The notes under the pieces: generated by a model
Told to the model about the DNA's origin: nothing
Seen by the model: only the letters and a program-made list of their open reading frames with translations
The model's database searches: none
Source: a virus
IMG/VR virus record: IMGVR_UViG_3300031825_000065
Location: 1-24,730 of that record
Reading direction: 5' to 3' (one strand)
DNA: 24,730 nucleotides
Program-made: the position numbers and the translations under genes
Shown: positions 4,925 to 12,126 of the stretch, piece after piece
How positions within the stretch are numbered: position 1 is the stretch's first letter
How the letters are laid out: each line of letters starts with the position of its first letter

Positions 4925-5482
4925 TTAATCCCTGAGTGGCATTATCACGCCCAAATATACATCTGGATTGTAGTCATTATCATTTAATACGAGAGCGGCC
5001 TTACTGCCGCGATGATAAACCCGTATGTAAGTGGCTTTTGACTTGCCATGGTATAATTGAGCCGCTTTCTCTAGTTGAAGCAATAGCTCCGGGTTGAATT
5101 GTGCTACTTCGCCTTGTGTGCGCGTTTGGTCGGCAGGTAGCACGCTCTTATAATCAGGGAATTTACCCTCTATTGGCGCATAAGATATATTGTCCCCATC
5201 TGGAAGAGTAATAGTCAAATGGCCTACGTCGAAGACGAGTTTTGCCTCGGCATGTTTGGCCCCGCATAACTTAACAAGCTTATCAATAGTATCATTTGAA
5301 ATGATGAAGTCAGCAGCATAAGGCTGCTCTTCCTGTAGCTTCAAACGTAGGAGTATGGTCCCTGTAGTAGCAACGAGCATGTTCTCTGTATAGAGAACAC
5401 CGTTTAGGTAGTAGCGGATATCCTTCTTCGCGGCAGCGCATTGCGCGGCACGCAGTTCGTTCATATAGATGATGATTTCCAT
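4925..5482 (-). CDS. DnaN-like mini sliding clamp, 185 aa
   Basis: The sequence follows the domain 2 and 3 pattern of the bacterial beta clamp: RYYLNGVLYTENMLVATTGT near residues 23-42, FPDYKSVLPADQ near 108-119, and a C-terminus YLGVIMPLRD like the conserved VMPMR ending of DnaN. Beta clamps are about 370 aa with three domains; domain 1 is missing here and domain 3 is short. The likely role is tethering a polymerase to DNA, or mimicking or blocking the host clamp. The start at 5482 has AGGGG 7 bases upstream. It is preceded by a 77-aa gene and followed by parS site 1. Confidence 0.75.
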   Translation of the reverse strand: MEIIIYMNELRAAQCAAAKKDIRYYLNGVLYTENMLVATTGTILLRLKLQEEQPYAADFIISNDTIDKLVKLCGAKHAEAKLVFDVGHLTITLPDGDNISYAPIEGKFPDYKSVLPADQTRTQGEVAQFNPELLLQLEKAAQLYHGKSKATYIRVYHRGSKAALVLNDNDYNPDVYLGVIMPLRD

Positions 5483-5506
5483 GATGTATCCCCTATGTTC
5501 CGGTTG

Positions 5507-5740
5507 TTACTGGTCGGCCCACCTGTATCCAGCGAACCACTCATCCAGTTCGGAGGGGTCACGCACAAATGAGGCGTCATGGCGCATGTAGCCAGCGCCA
5601 CCAATAGGCGTAACCTTGATGTCCTCATCCTCGGCACCCTCGATGTCATAATCGACGATGACAATGTCGAGCTCTTGGTCGGAGTCTAGGCCGGTGATCA
5701 AACCGCCCTCCACAGTGATAAGCAATCTAGGCTTGTTCAT
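5507..5740 (-). CDS. Conserved acidic phage hypothetical, 77 aa
   Basis: I chose ATG 5740, with AAGGAA 6 bases upstream, over the longer frame start at 5797. The product begins MNKPRLLITVEGGLITGLDS and continues with a second strand set (LDIVIVDYDIEGAEDED). This VEGG...VVDYD-EG layout recurs in small phage and plasmid proteins of unknown role. It ends with an aromatic helix (DEWFAGYRW). It is the first gene of the leftward operon, facing the long non-coding region. Confidence 0.65.
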   Translation of the reverse strand: MNKPRLLITVEGGLITGLDSDQELDIVIVDYDIEGAEDEDIKVTPIGGAGYMRHDASFVRDPSELDEWFAGYRWADQ

Positions 5741-6028
5741 TTGCGATTCCTTGTAGCGGGCAGGATTGCCCCGATAGCACACTAGGATCATCCCCAATGA
5801 GCTATCAATGTATCCTGCACCACCTAGCCCGTGTCACCCCTAGCATCCCTGCTTAGAGCGGGTTTGGCGGCATTCCAGCACTCTTAAAGACCCTGTAATA
5901 CCATCTAGCAGTAGCCGATGAGCATAGATGCGTAGTAGTGATTCCCCTTGTTGCCTACCATCTACTTCACGTAAGGCTTGCGCCCACTTCTACAATAGCG
6001 CATCGCTGTCACAATTACAAGAACTATC

Positions 6029-6049
6029 AACCCTTGTCCAGCAAGGGTT
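6029..6049. repeat. Perfect 8-bp inverted repeat next to parS site 2
   Basis: AACCCTTG (6029-6036) and CAAGGGTT (6042-6049) flank TCCAG. It ends 11 bases before parS site 2. No T-run follows it. Confidence 0.55.
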
Positions 6050-6059
6050 TGCGGTCTGT

Positions 6060-6075
6060 TGTTCCACGTGAAACA
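6060..6075. promoter_or_regulatory. parS: parS-type centromere site 2
   Basis: TGTTCCACGTGAAACA is identical to the classical Bacillus parS form and matches the pan-bacterial consensus at every fixed position. It sits in the long non-coding region between two perfect inverted repeats, about 1.2 kb from site 1. ParB binding is inferred from the sequence. Confidence 0.8.
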
Positions 6076-6080
6076 CCATG

Positions 6081-6098
6081 ACTTATACACCTATAAGT
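6081..6098. repeat. Perfect 7-bp inverted repeat with DnaA-box-like core
   Basis: ACTTATA (6081-6087) and TATAAGT (6092-6098) flank CACC. The left arm and loop read TTATACACC (6083-6091), which differs from the DnaA-box consensus TTATNCACA at the last base only. It lies 5 bases from parS site 2. An initiator or operator site is possible. Confidence 0.4.
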
Positions 6099-6410
6099 GG
6101 GGGTAAAATGCCTCATAGCCCACATATGCGTCATTCAATTCACCCAACAAGTACTGCGTATAACAACCATTATGTTAAATAGCACACCATATTATGAGCA
6201 CAATACATCTCATATCACCCATTTGTAACAGAGAGTCTCCGAAAACGCGGGGTTATACTGCGCTAATGGATCACATTGTTACAATTGATGCATAGAAGTG
6301 ACGGAAAGCATGCTTCGAAACCGCAGCGGGAGTCACGTTCCACTATCGGAGTCCTAATCCCAATCCCCCTACAAAAATTCCGGTTCCTATAGAAGAAGTC
6401 CTAAAAGTAA

Positions 6411-6436
6411 TTTTTTGGTCACATGGGCAATATGCT
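6411..6436 (+). promoter_or_regulatory. Weak promoter candidate for the late operon
   Basis: A TATGCT -10 candidate (6431-6436), the same hexamer as in the promoter at 239-244, lies about 30 bases before the first late gene. Only a T-run (6411-6416) is near the -35 position. The AT-rich stretch and the gene start just downstream favour it, but the -35 match is poor. Confidence 0.25.
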
Positions 6437-6465
6437 AAGATGCTTGGCACAAATGGGGCGAGAAG

Positions 6466-7089
6466 ATGACGACCAAGGTTGAGGTAGAGGTACTGGATGG
6501 GGGGCATGATTTGTTCATGCTGGAAGTGGTGCCATATCATCACCAGTTATATTTTTGTTTTACGTGGGATGCGTATCTGGCGTCCAGAAAAAAATTGGAG
6601 TTGGGGGAATATCAGGGGATTATCTGCGATGGAGTGACGACGACATTTACGACCGAGAGTGGGGCGCAATGTTATCTGGTGTGTATCAAAGAGGGGAGAA
6701 TAGACACGATGGTGCATGAATGCTGTCATGTCTGTTTTAATATTTTTGAGACGATAGGGGCTGATCCACGGCAATGTAATAATGAGCCATTTGCGTATTT
6801 GCTGGATTATATTGTGCGGATCATGCGGGAGGTTAATAATGGCGAGGCCGAAGACGAAAGGGATCAAGCAGGAGATTTGTCGGCTGATCGCCTTGGGAAT
6901 ACCGATCCAGTCGATTTTGATGGACGAGGACCCGGAGACGAAAGAAACCACGCCGAAAGCGGGCATGCCGTCTTGGGAAACAATCGTCTCTTGGTTGAAG
7001 ACGGACGAGTTGTTCCGGCTGGATTACGAACAGGCGAGGGTCTTTGGAGCCGATTATTTGGCGGATCGGATGCTGAGTCTGCTGGATGA
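6466..7089 (+). CDS. HExxH zinc metallopeptidase-like protein
   Basis: Residues 84-88 read HECCH, the HExxH zinc site, and NNEPFAYLLDYI (105-116) supplies a probable third glutamate ligand, E107. This arrangement is that of small phage zincin-like peptidases. The conserved part ends at about residue 125. From there to the stop (residues 125-207) the frame overlaps the terminase small subunit by 251 bases in another frame and becomes low in hydrophobic residues, so the tail is probably not conserved. Its place ahead of the terminase suggests virion maturation or host-wall processing, which is inference. Confidence 0.65.
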   Translation: MTTKVEVEVLDGGHDLFMLEVVPYHHQLYFCFTWDAYLASRKKLELGEYQGIICDGVTTTFTTESGAQCYLVCIKEGRIDTMVHECCHVCFNIFETIGADPRQCNNEPFAYLLDYIVRIMREVNNGEAEDERDQAGDLSADRLGNTDPVDFDGRGPGDERNHAESGHAVLGNNRLLVEDGRVVPAGLRTGEGLWSRLFGGSDAESAG

Positions 7090-7282
7090 GTTGCGGGCAG
7101 ATCCCAAGAAAGCGCCGGCTGTGAAGGCGGCGATGGAAGTGTTGAAGTGGCAGACGATGGTACGGAACAGCAAGTATAGTGAACGTAACATTGTGGAAAC
7201 GAAGTTGACGGGACCGATGGAGCCGGAGAAAGTGACGGCGGAGATTCGTCGGATCGAGAAAGAATTGAAACTGGTGAAATGA
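6839..7282 (+). CDS. terS: Terminase small subunit
   Basis: ATG 6839 has GGAGG 7 bases upstream and gives 147 aa, a usual length. The product starts with MARPKTKGIKQEICRLIALG, and PSWETIVSWL reads as the recognition part of a DNA-binding helix-turn-helix. FRLDYEQARVFGADYLADRM and the C-terminal KYSERNIVETKL follow the pattern of small terminases. It recognises the packaging site and presents DNA to the large subunit encoded at 7503. The zinc-motif gene at 7279 overlaps its stop by 4 bases. Confidence 0.8.
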   Translation: MARPKTKGIKQEICRLIALGIPIQSILMDEDPETKETTPKAGMPSWETIVSWLKTDELFRLDYEQARVFGADYLADRMLSLLDELRADPKKAPAVKAAMEVLKWQTMVRNSKYSERNIVETKLTGPMEPEKVTAEIRRIEKELKLVK

Positions 7283-7509
7283 TGATCATGCAAGGCTGGC
7301 AGTGTCCCTGCTGCAAGATGGTGTATGCGCCCACGGTGACATCCTGTGGATGTGAGCATGCCAAAGCGCAAGCGCCATGGTCGTCTCAGAAAGATAGTTC
7401 GAATCTAGCGGAAGAGATTCGCAAGGCACGGATGGGCGGGACGCCCATCGATGGTAATAAGCCGATGACAGCAGCGGATTACCAGCGCGAAAGTAAAATA
7501 CCATGGTAG
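7279..7509 (+). CDS. Small zinc-ribbon protein, 76 aa
   Basis: It starts at an ATG that overlaps the terminase small subunit stop (ATGA); in-frame ATGs at 7282 and 7288 are alternatives. Near the N-terminus WQCPCCKMVYAPTVTSCGC gives a Cx2C...CxC zinc ribbon, a pattern common in short proteins between phage terminase genes. The C-terminal half is polar and probably disordered, with RMGGTPIDGNKPMTAADY. It overlaps the large subunit by 7 bases. Function is unknown; an auxiliary role in packaging is inferred from position. Confidence 0.65.
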   Translation: MMIMQGWQCPCCKMVYAPTVTSCGCEHAKAQAPWSSQKDSSNLAEEIRKARMGGTPIDGNKPMTAADYQRESKIPW

Positions 7510-9065
7510 TCAAAGTCTCGGCTGCGGATTCGCAGCGTGCGAAGCTGGAAAAGCTCAAGCGCCTACGTGAGTTGCGCCGGGACTTCATGTTATTTGGCTA
7601 CAAGCCTTATGCAAGACAAAAGGAGTTTCATGATGCGGGCAAGAATTATCGCGAACGCTGTTTCATGGCCGGGAATCAACTCGGGAAAACCCTGTCTGCT
7701 GCGGCAGAAACGGCCATGCACGCCACTGGCCTCTATCCTGATTGGTGGGATGGGATTAGATTCCACCATGCGACTCGCGGCTGGGCGGCTTCCGTTAACG
7801 CCGAACTGGCTGTCAACGGTGCTCAACGCCTACTCTACGGGCCAATTACAGCCCCCGGTACCGGGATGATTCCGAAGGACCGGATTGTGGATAAAAAGAT
7901 GGCACGGGGCGTCCCGAATGCCATTGAATCCCTGACGGTCATGCATGTATCCGGCGATCTGTCGGAAATCAAGTTCAAAGGCTACTCGGACGGTCGCGAA
8001 TCGTGGCAGGCGGAAACACTGGATTACATCTGGTTTGACGAAGAACCGCCAATGGATGTCTACATGGAAGGCATCACACGGACCAACAATACGGGTGGAG
8101 TCGTTTACCTCACATTTACACCTTTGCTTGGATTGTCCGAAGTCGTGATGCGATTCCGTGGCGATCATCAAGACCGTAAGATGGTCAACATGACTATCGA
8201 TGATGTCGGTCATTACACTGCCGACGAAAAACGCAAGATCATTGCCCAATATCTTCCGCATGAACTGGATGCCCGCACCAAGGGATTGCCAATGCTGGGC
8301 GAAGGCATGATCTTCGCTGTTGCAGAGGAAATGGTGGCAGAACGCACACTCGTTGAAATCCCTGACCACTGGAAGCAACTGGTTGGACTGGATTTTGGGT
8401 GGGCGCACCCAACAGCAGCCGTCAGGATTGCATATGACACAGAAAACGATTGCGTCCACGTCATTTCTGCTTACCGACAAAGCAAGGAAACCCCCGTCAT
8501 TCACGCCGCTGCTATCAAACCTTGGGGTTTGTGGATTCCTGTCTCTTGGCCTCGTGACGGACTCCAAACGGATAAAGGCTCCGGTGAGCAGTTGGCCGCT
8601 ATATATCGAAAAGAGGGCCTTTCGTTACTTACCGAGTTCGCACAATTTCCGGATAAACGAGGGGTGGGGCTGGAGGCTGGATTACTTGAAATGCTACAGC
8701 GAATGCGAACTGGCCGCCTCAAAGTAGATGTTAATCTAGACAAATGGTGGGATGAGTTCCGTATGTATCACCGCAAGGATGGCAAGATCGTGGATGTCCA
8801 CGACGATCTGATCTGCGCGACAAGATACGCTATCATGATGCTGCGGTATGCTCGCAGCTACGATGAAGCCAAAGGCATGAAGGATCGTTGGGCGCAGCGG
8901 CGCAATATGGGTGGTACGACATGGATGTCAGCGAAAATTGTGAACCCTTGGGGGGATTGTGGCTATGCTCAAATTGTGGTTCCCCGCACTGTAGCGAGGA
9001 AGCCCTATTCGAGCATTTCTATTGGTCCCCGTTGTGTTGCCCACCCAATCTCACTGAGACGATGA
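7503..9065 (+). CDS. terL: Terminase large subunit (packaging ATPase-nuclease)
   Basis: The ATPase Walker A is AGNQLGKT (residues 56-63) and Walker B is LDYIWFDEEPP (173-183). The C-terminal RNase H-like nuclease shows GLDFGW with D297 and the acidic pair in DVHDDLICATRYA (431-443). These are all catalytic elements of a phage large terminase, which cuts concatemers and drives DNA into the prohead through the portal. The usual C-terminus lies near DRWAQRRNMGGTTWMSA (461-477). The next 43 residues overlap the downstream cysteine-rich gene in another frame and look unconserved. The start has only a weak ribosome site. Confidence 0.92.
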   Translation: MVVKVSAADSQRAKLEKLKRLRELRRDFMLFGYKPYARQKEFHDAGKNYRERCFMAGNQLGKTLSAAAETAMHATGLYPDWWDGIRFHHATRGWAASVNAELAVNGAQRLLYGPITAPGTGMIPKDRIVDKKMARGVPNAIESLTVMHVSGDLSEIKFKGYSDGRESWQAETLDYIWFDEEPPMDVYMEGITRTNNTGGVVYLTFTPLLGLSEVVMRFRGDHQDRKMVNMTIDDVGHYTADEKRKIIAQYLPHELDARTKGLPMLGEGMIFAVAEEMVAERTLVEIPDHWKQLVGLDFGWAHPTAAVRIAYDTENDCVHVISAYRQSKETPVIHAAAIKPWGLWIPVSWPRDGLQTDKGSGEQLAAIYRKEGLSLLTEFAQFPDKRGVGLEAGLLEMLQRMRTGRLKVDVNLDKWWDEFRMYHRKDGKIVDVHDDLICATRYAIMMLRYARSYDEAKGMKDRWAQRRNMGGTTWMSAKIVNPWGDCGYAQIVVPRTVARKPYSSISIGPRCVAHPISLRR

Positions 9066-9118
9066 CAAAGCGTTGGGAAGGCGCGGTTCATGGACGTTTT
9101 TTCAGGAGTGAAAAGTGA
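8921..9118 (+). CDS. Small cysteine-rich protein, 65 aa
   Basis: ATG 8921 has GGGTGG 5 bases upstream, inside the terminase gene. The product carries CSNCGSPHC and a later CCPP pair, suggesting one or two zinc sites, with an aromatic segment (FEHFYWSPL) between. It overlaps the 3' end of the terminase by 145 bases in another frame, and its stop overlaps the GTG of the FkbM gene. Function is unknown. The motif-rich sequence makes it more likely than the terminase tail to be the selected frame here. Confidence 0.55.
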   Translation: MDVSENCEPLGGLWLCSNCGSPHCSEEALFEHFYWSPLCCPPNLTETMTKRWEGAVHGRFFRSEK

Positions 9119-9954
9119 ATCTACAGGAATATGAACAGATCCAGCCGAACGTCATGGTGGATGGGATGCGTTTCTATACGCCGAATACGCACTGCGCATG
9201 GCGCATCGAGACGCTTTATACCAAGGAACCGGACACCATTGAGTGGCTCAAGGGCATGAAGGCTGGCGAAGTGCTCTATGATATCGGTGCCAATATCGGC
9301 CAGTATTCCGTGTTTGCAGCCCATCTTGGCGTGAAAGTCTTCGCCTTTGAGCCAGAAAGCCAGAATTTCGCCATTCTCATGCGAAACATCATGATGAACA
9401 ACATGCAGGACAGGATTGTGCCATTTCCGTTCTGTATTGGCGAAACATGCAAGGTGGACACGCTGCGATTGAGTAGCCTCGTTGGTGGTGGGTCGTGCCA
9501 CACATTCGGTTCCGACATGAATTTCAAGGGCGAGAACAAAGAATGGGCTGGCCGGCAAGGTTCTGTCTCATTTCCTATCGACCAACTGGTGAATGAGATC
9601 GGATTCACGCCGCCTGATCACATCAAGATCGACGTGGATGGTCTAGAATCAGACGTGCTGAAAGGCATGCAAGCGACGCTCAGGAATATTAAGTCTGTGC
9701 TGGTGGAGATGGATAGCAATCAAGAACGGCACATGGAATGGAAGCGACGTTTGGAGAACGATTATGGATTCCGCACCGAAGAAGCCCAAATCTTGGCTGC
9801 TAGACGCACAGAGGGAGCCTTTACCGGAATCGGCAACATTATCTTCTATCGAGATTCCGCCAACGTTTCTACAGTCGATTTGCAAACACCAGTGGGGACC
9901 GTGGAAAGCGATGCCGGACAAGCTGAGTCTGTCGGACTATCGCAAGCCGCCTAG
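9115..9954 (+). CDS. FkbM-family SAM-dependent methyltransferase
   Basis: GTG 9115 overlaps the previous TGA (GTGA) and has CAGGAG 6 bases upstream. DIGANIG (residues 56-62) is the SAM-binding loop, FEPE (78-81) ends the second strand, and HIKIDVDGLESDVLKG (169-184) is the characteristic FkbM post-motif. FkbM enzymes methylate oxygen atoms on sugars or other small groups, so the likely target is a glycan on the virion or host. The domain ends near NIIFYR (241-246). The last 33 residues overlap the next gene out of frame. It lies just before the tailspike. Confidence 0.85.
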   Translation: MNLQEYEQIQPNVMVDGMRFYTPNTHCAWRIETLYTKEPDTIEWLKGMKAGEVLYDIGANIGQYSVFAAHLGVKVFAFEPESQNFAILMRNIMMNNMQDRIVPFPFCIGETCKVDTLRLSSLVGGGSCHTFGSDMNFKGENKEWAGRQGSVSFPIDQLVNEIGFTPPDHIKIDVDGLESDVLKGMQATLRNIKSVLVEMDSNQERHMEWKRRLENDYGFRTEEAQILAARRTEGAFTGIGNIIFYRDSANVSTVDLQTPVGTVESDAGQAESVGLSQAA

Positions 9955-10018
9955 TCACTACTATTTGCCGCGCCAACGGTTTTGCCGTATTTGTGCGCTG
10001 CGGGAGTTTTTGAAATGA
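9764..10018 (+). CDS. Small zinc-finger-like protein, 84 aa
   Basis: ATG 9764 has GGAG 7 bases upstream although it lies 191 bases inside the methyltransferase gene. The C-terminal half carries CKHQWGPW and RFCRICALRE, a CxH...CxxC set typical of short phage zinc-finger proteins. The first 35 residues are proline/serine-rich and may be an extension. Its TGA overlaps the tailspike ATG. If the true start is later, it must use a non-ATG codon, since the next ATG falls after the CxH half of the motif. Confidence 0.5.
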   Translation: MDSAPKKPKSWLLDAQREPLPESATLSSIEIPPTFLQSICKHQWGPWKAMPDKLSLSDYRKPPSHYYLPRQRFCRICALREFLK

Positions 10019-11667
10019 TTAGACGTAGACATAGAGGGCCGGCTCCGGTTCCAGCCCCTGTTCCTGCGCCAACTCCGGCTCCTGCGCCAACCCCCACACC
10101 TTCACCGACTACAATAATGACGACCTCTAGCTTTGTTTTTGTTACCGATTATGCCGGATGTGATCCTACCGGCGTCACAAATTCCAATGCGGCATTTATC
10201 AGCGCGCAAAATGCGATTGCCGCTGGCGCGCATGGGCCAAAGGGCAGCGAAAATTCCAATAACATCGGTTTCAAATCTATCCACATTCCTCCGGGAACAT
10301 ATCTTCTGACCTCATCTGGTGCGTTATTAAATTCATCGCATTGGGGTTCTCGCACATGCGGAGTCGAATTTGTAGGAGATGGCGCACCCGGTACAGTTGT
10401 GATCTATTATCAACCATCTGTGGCTGGCCCATGCATGATTAATAATGACACGCTGCTCAATTTGCGCTTCAAGAACATCCAGTTCCACGGCACAGACGCC
10501 AATAGCGACCTAATGAATTCCACTTCCAATGGTGGCTCACAGGATTACCAGTTCGATAACTGCATCTTTTCTGGTACATGGAAGCGCGGCCTCTATCTTA
10601 ACGGAGGCAATAACAACAGCGAGTTCAAGTTCGATACCTGCGACCACTATGGAAGCTGGCAAGCCTTCCTCTATGCCGATGGAGCAACTGGCAGCGATCA
10701 ATTCCTGAATTATTGGTTCGACCATTGCAAGTATGAGAGCAATTCACCATGGGTAGACATGGCTGTAGGAGGGTCGATCAAGTTTACTGATGGCGATGTA
10801 AGTGGCTACGACCCCTCGTCTCAGACCTATCTTTTCAACCTGCGTGGTAATGGACATTCCCTAGGCGTAACCAACTTCTCAGTGAAGGGAATGCGCTTCG
10901 AACAGAAGACTGCTCAGGCAGGAATTATGTATAGTGAATGGGGTTTCGGCCAAATCCGTTTCTCCGATTGCGATTTCTCATCTCAAGCCTACCAGCCATA
11001 CGCACCTTCACAAATTTCTTGCCTGTTTGATCAAGGTGACAATGAAGGTTGCAATGTTGTATGGGACAACTGCGCCATTCAAGGAAAGCATCAATATATC
11101 TCAGGCAATGGTGCAATGGGTCAAGGAAGAGTCAGTTATCGTGACTGTGACTTTGACAACTTCGATTTCCCGGATGACGCCATTGTATTTGGCGGAGGTG
11201 GCCTCATTGGGTTACGTCCGGTTGTGAGAATGACTGGATGTCGCGGGACTGGCGTGGATGGAGTATTCGCTGATGCCGAAGTGGGTTGGCAGGATGTTGC
11301 AGGCGCTACGGTACGTCGCAAAGTGATCTCCATTAAGGATTGGGATGGCACTGGTCTACCTAGCGCTGGCTATGGCCCGCAAATCGTCAAGTTGCCACTA
11401 CATGCCATTATTACGCGAGTGACGATCAACCTACCAGCCAACTGCAATACATCCGGTTCTACGACCGCTGGCTTTACCGTTAAGGCTGGCTCTACCACGA
11501 TTGCGACGCTGAATCTGGCTCTTTACAAAAATGGAGGATCAGTAGATGCGACGACATTCTTCCGGTGTGATACTAGAGCTAACGGTGTGATCAGTCTTGT
11601 ACCAAAGGCCGGCAACGATCAGACTGCTGGGAATGGATCTGTATGTCTTGTAGAGTATATTGGGTGA
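10015..11667 (+). CDS. Tailspike-like protein with pectate-lyase-type beta-helix
   Basis: ATG 10015 overlaps the preceding stop; the product has 550 residues. After a basic MIRRRHRG start comes a linker of alternating proline and alanine/threonine (about residues 9-34). Residues near 41-105 (VTDYAGCDPTGVTNSNAAF, later IHIPPGTYLL) match the entrance to pectate-lyase-3 beta-helices found in phage tailspikes. Repeated short strands with D/N-rich turns follow, and the last 130 residues form a separate beta-rich cap. It probably binds or cleaves host surface polysaccharide. The N-terminus has no obvious virion-anchor domain; the linker may serve as one. Confidence 0.75.
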   Translation: MIRRRHRGPAPVPAPVPAPTPAPAPTPTPSPTTIMTTSSFVFVTDYAGCDPTGVTNSNAAFISAQNAIAAGAHGPKGSENSNNIGFKSIHIPPGTYLLTSSGALLNSSHWGSRTCGVEFVGDGAPGTVVIYYQPSVAGPCMINNDTLLNLRFKNIQFHGTDANSDLMNSTSNGGSQDYQFDNCIFSGTWKRGLYLNGGNNNSEFKFDTCDHYGSWQAFLYADGATGSDQFLNYWFDHCKYESNSPWVDMAVGGSIKFTDGDVSGYDPSSQTYLFNLRGNGHSLGVTNFSVKGMRFEQKTAQAGIMYSEWGFGQIRFSDCDFSSQAYQPYAPSQISCLFDQGDNEGCNVVWDNCAIQGKHQYISGNGAMGQGRVSYRDCDFDNFDFPDDAIVFGGGGLIGLRPVVRMTGCRGTGVDGVFADAEVGWQDVAGATVRRKVISIKDWDGTGLPSAGYGPQIVKLPLHAIITRVTINLPANCNTSGSTTAGFTVKAGSTTIATLNLALYKNGGSVDATTFFRCDTRANGVISLVPKAGNDQTAGNGSVCLVEYIG

Positions 11668-11671
11668 TACC

Positions 11672-11971
11672 ATGAAAACGCTTCTCGCTATCGTTCTTCT
11701 GCTGCTATCCAGCGGCGTTGCTTTGGCCCGCGATCCGGCCCAAGTCCGCGCATTCCGCAAGGATCATCCCTGCCCGGCCACGAACCAGACGACTGGTGCC
11801 TGTCCCGGTTGGGTGGTGGATCATATGATTCCGCTATGTGCGGGTGGGCCAGACGATCCCGCAAACATGCAGTGGCAAGATTATGCTTTGAGCAAGCAGA
11901 AAGACAAATTTGAAATCGAACTTTGTGGTCGTATCAAGAAATGCTCTCTCGTTACCCAAACCAAATCATGA
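11672..11971 (+). CDS. Secreted HNH-type endonuclease-like protein, 99 aa
   Basis: The product begins MKTLLAIVLLLLSSGVALA, a clear signal peptide with a predicted cut after residue 19. The mature part contains GWVVDHMIPLCAGGPDDPAN (47-65) and MQWQ, matching the DH...PL..GG....N.Q core of HNH nucleases. Four cysteines (34, 44, 56, 85) could form disulfides or bind metal. An exported nuclease next to the tailspike could degrade competing or host DNA outside the cytoplasm. ATG 11672 is preferred over the upstream TTG 11660. Confidence 0.7.
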   Translation: MKTLLAIVLLLLSSGVALARDPAQVRAFRKDHPCPATNQTTGACPGWVVDHMIPLCAGGPDDPANMQWQDYALSKQKDKFEIELCGRIKKCSLVTQTKS

Positions 11972-12126
11972 CTATCTGGACACCTGACGAATATCTACAA
12001 GACATCGATGAGGTACTAAACGATGATTATCCTGTACTTGATTTTAGCGATCTTGTCGATCCTGTTCACGATCTTGACGATGATTCTCTCGCCATTGCTC
12101 GCGCTAACCGCCGACTCGGCGGGTAA
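11968..12126 (+). CDS. Small acidic protein, 52 aa
   Basis: ATG 11968 overlaps the nuclease stop (ATGA). The product is strongly acidic: MTIWTPDEYLQDIDEVLNDD and later DDDS, ending in a basic tail. The last 104 bases overlap, in another frame, the membrane segment of the following gene, so its aspartate-rich middle may be a reflection of that helix's codons. No domain is recognised. The coupled start is the best support. Confidence 0.35.
   Translation: MTIWTPDEYLQDIDEVLNDDYPVLDFSDLVDPVHDLDDDSLAIARANRRLGG

Larger units (their letters stand above)
5741..6465. other. Long divergent non-coding region
   Basis: No convincing gene is seen on either strand in these 725 bases; the short frames lack ribosome sites and domain character. 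The region separates leftward and rightward operons and so must hold their promoters. It contains parS site 2, perfect inverted repeats at 6029-6049 and 6081-6098, a TTGTAACA/TGTTACAA inverted pair (6223-6230 and 6277-6284) and a direct AGTCCTAA repeat (6350-6357 and 6397-6404). A replication origin, centromere or regulatory hub is inferred from layout. Confidence 0.5.

Noticed and set aside
6090-6160. Short minus-strand frame of about 35 codons across parS site 2
   Set aside because: It has no ribosome site, its composition is unremarkable and it would run through both inverted repeats, so it is more likely chance.
7830-8567. 245-aa frame on the minus strand
   Set aside because: It lies wholly antisense to the terminase ATPase and nuclease domains and has no ribosome site or domain pattern.
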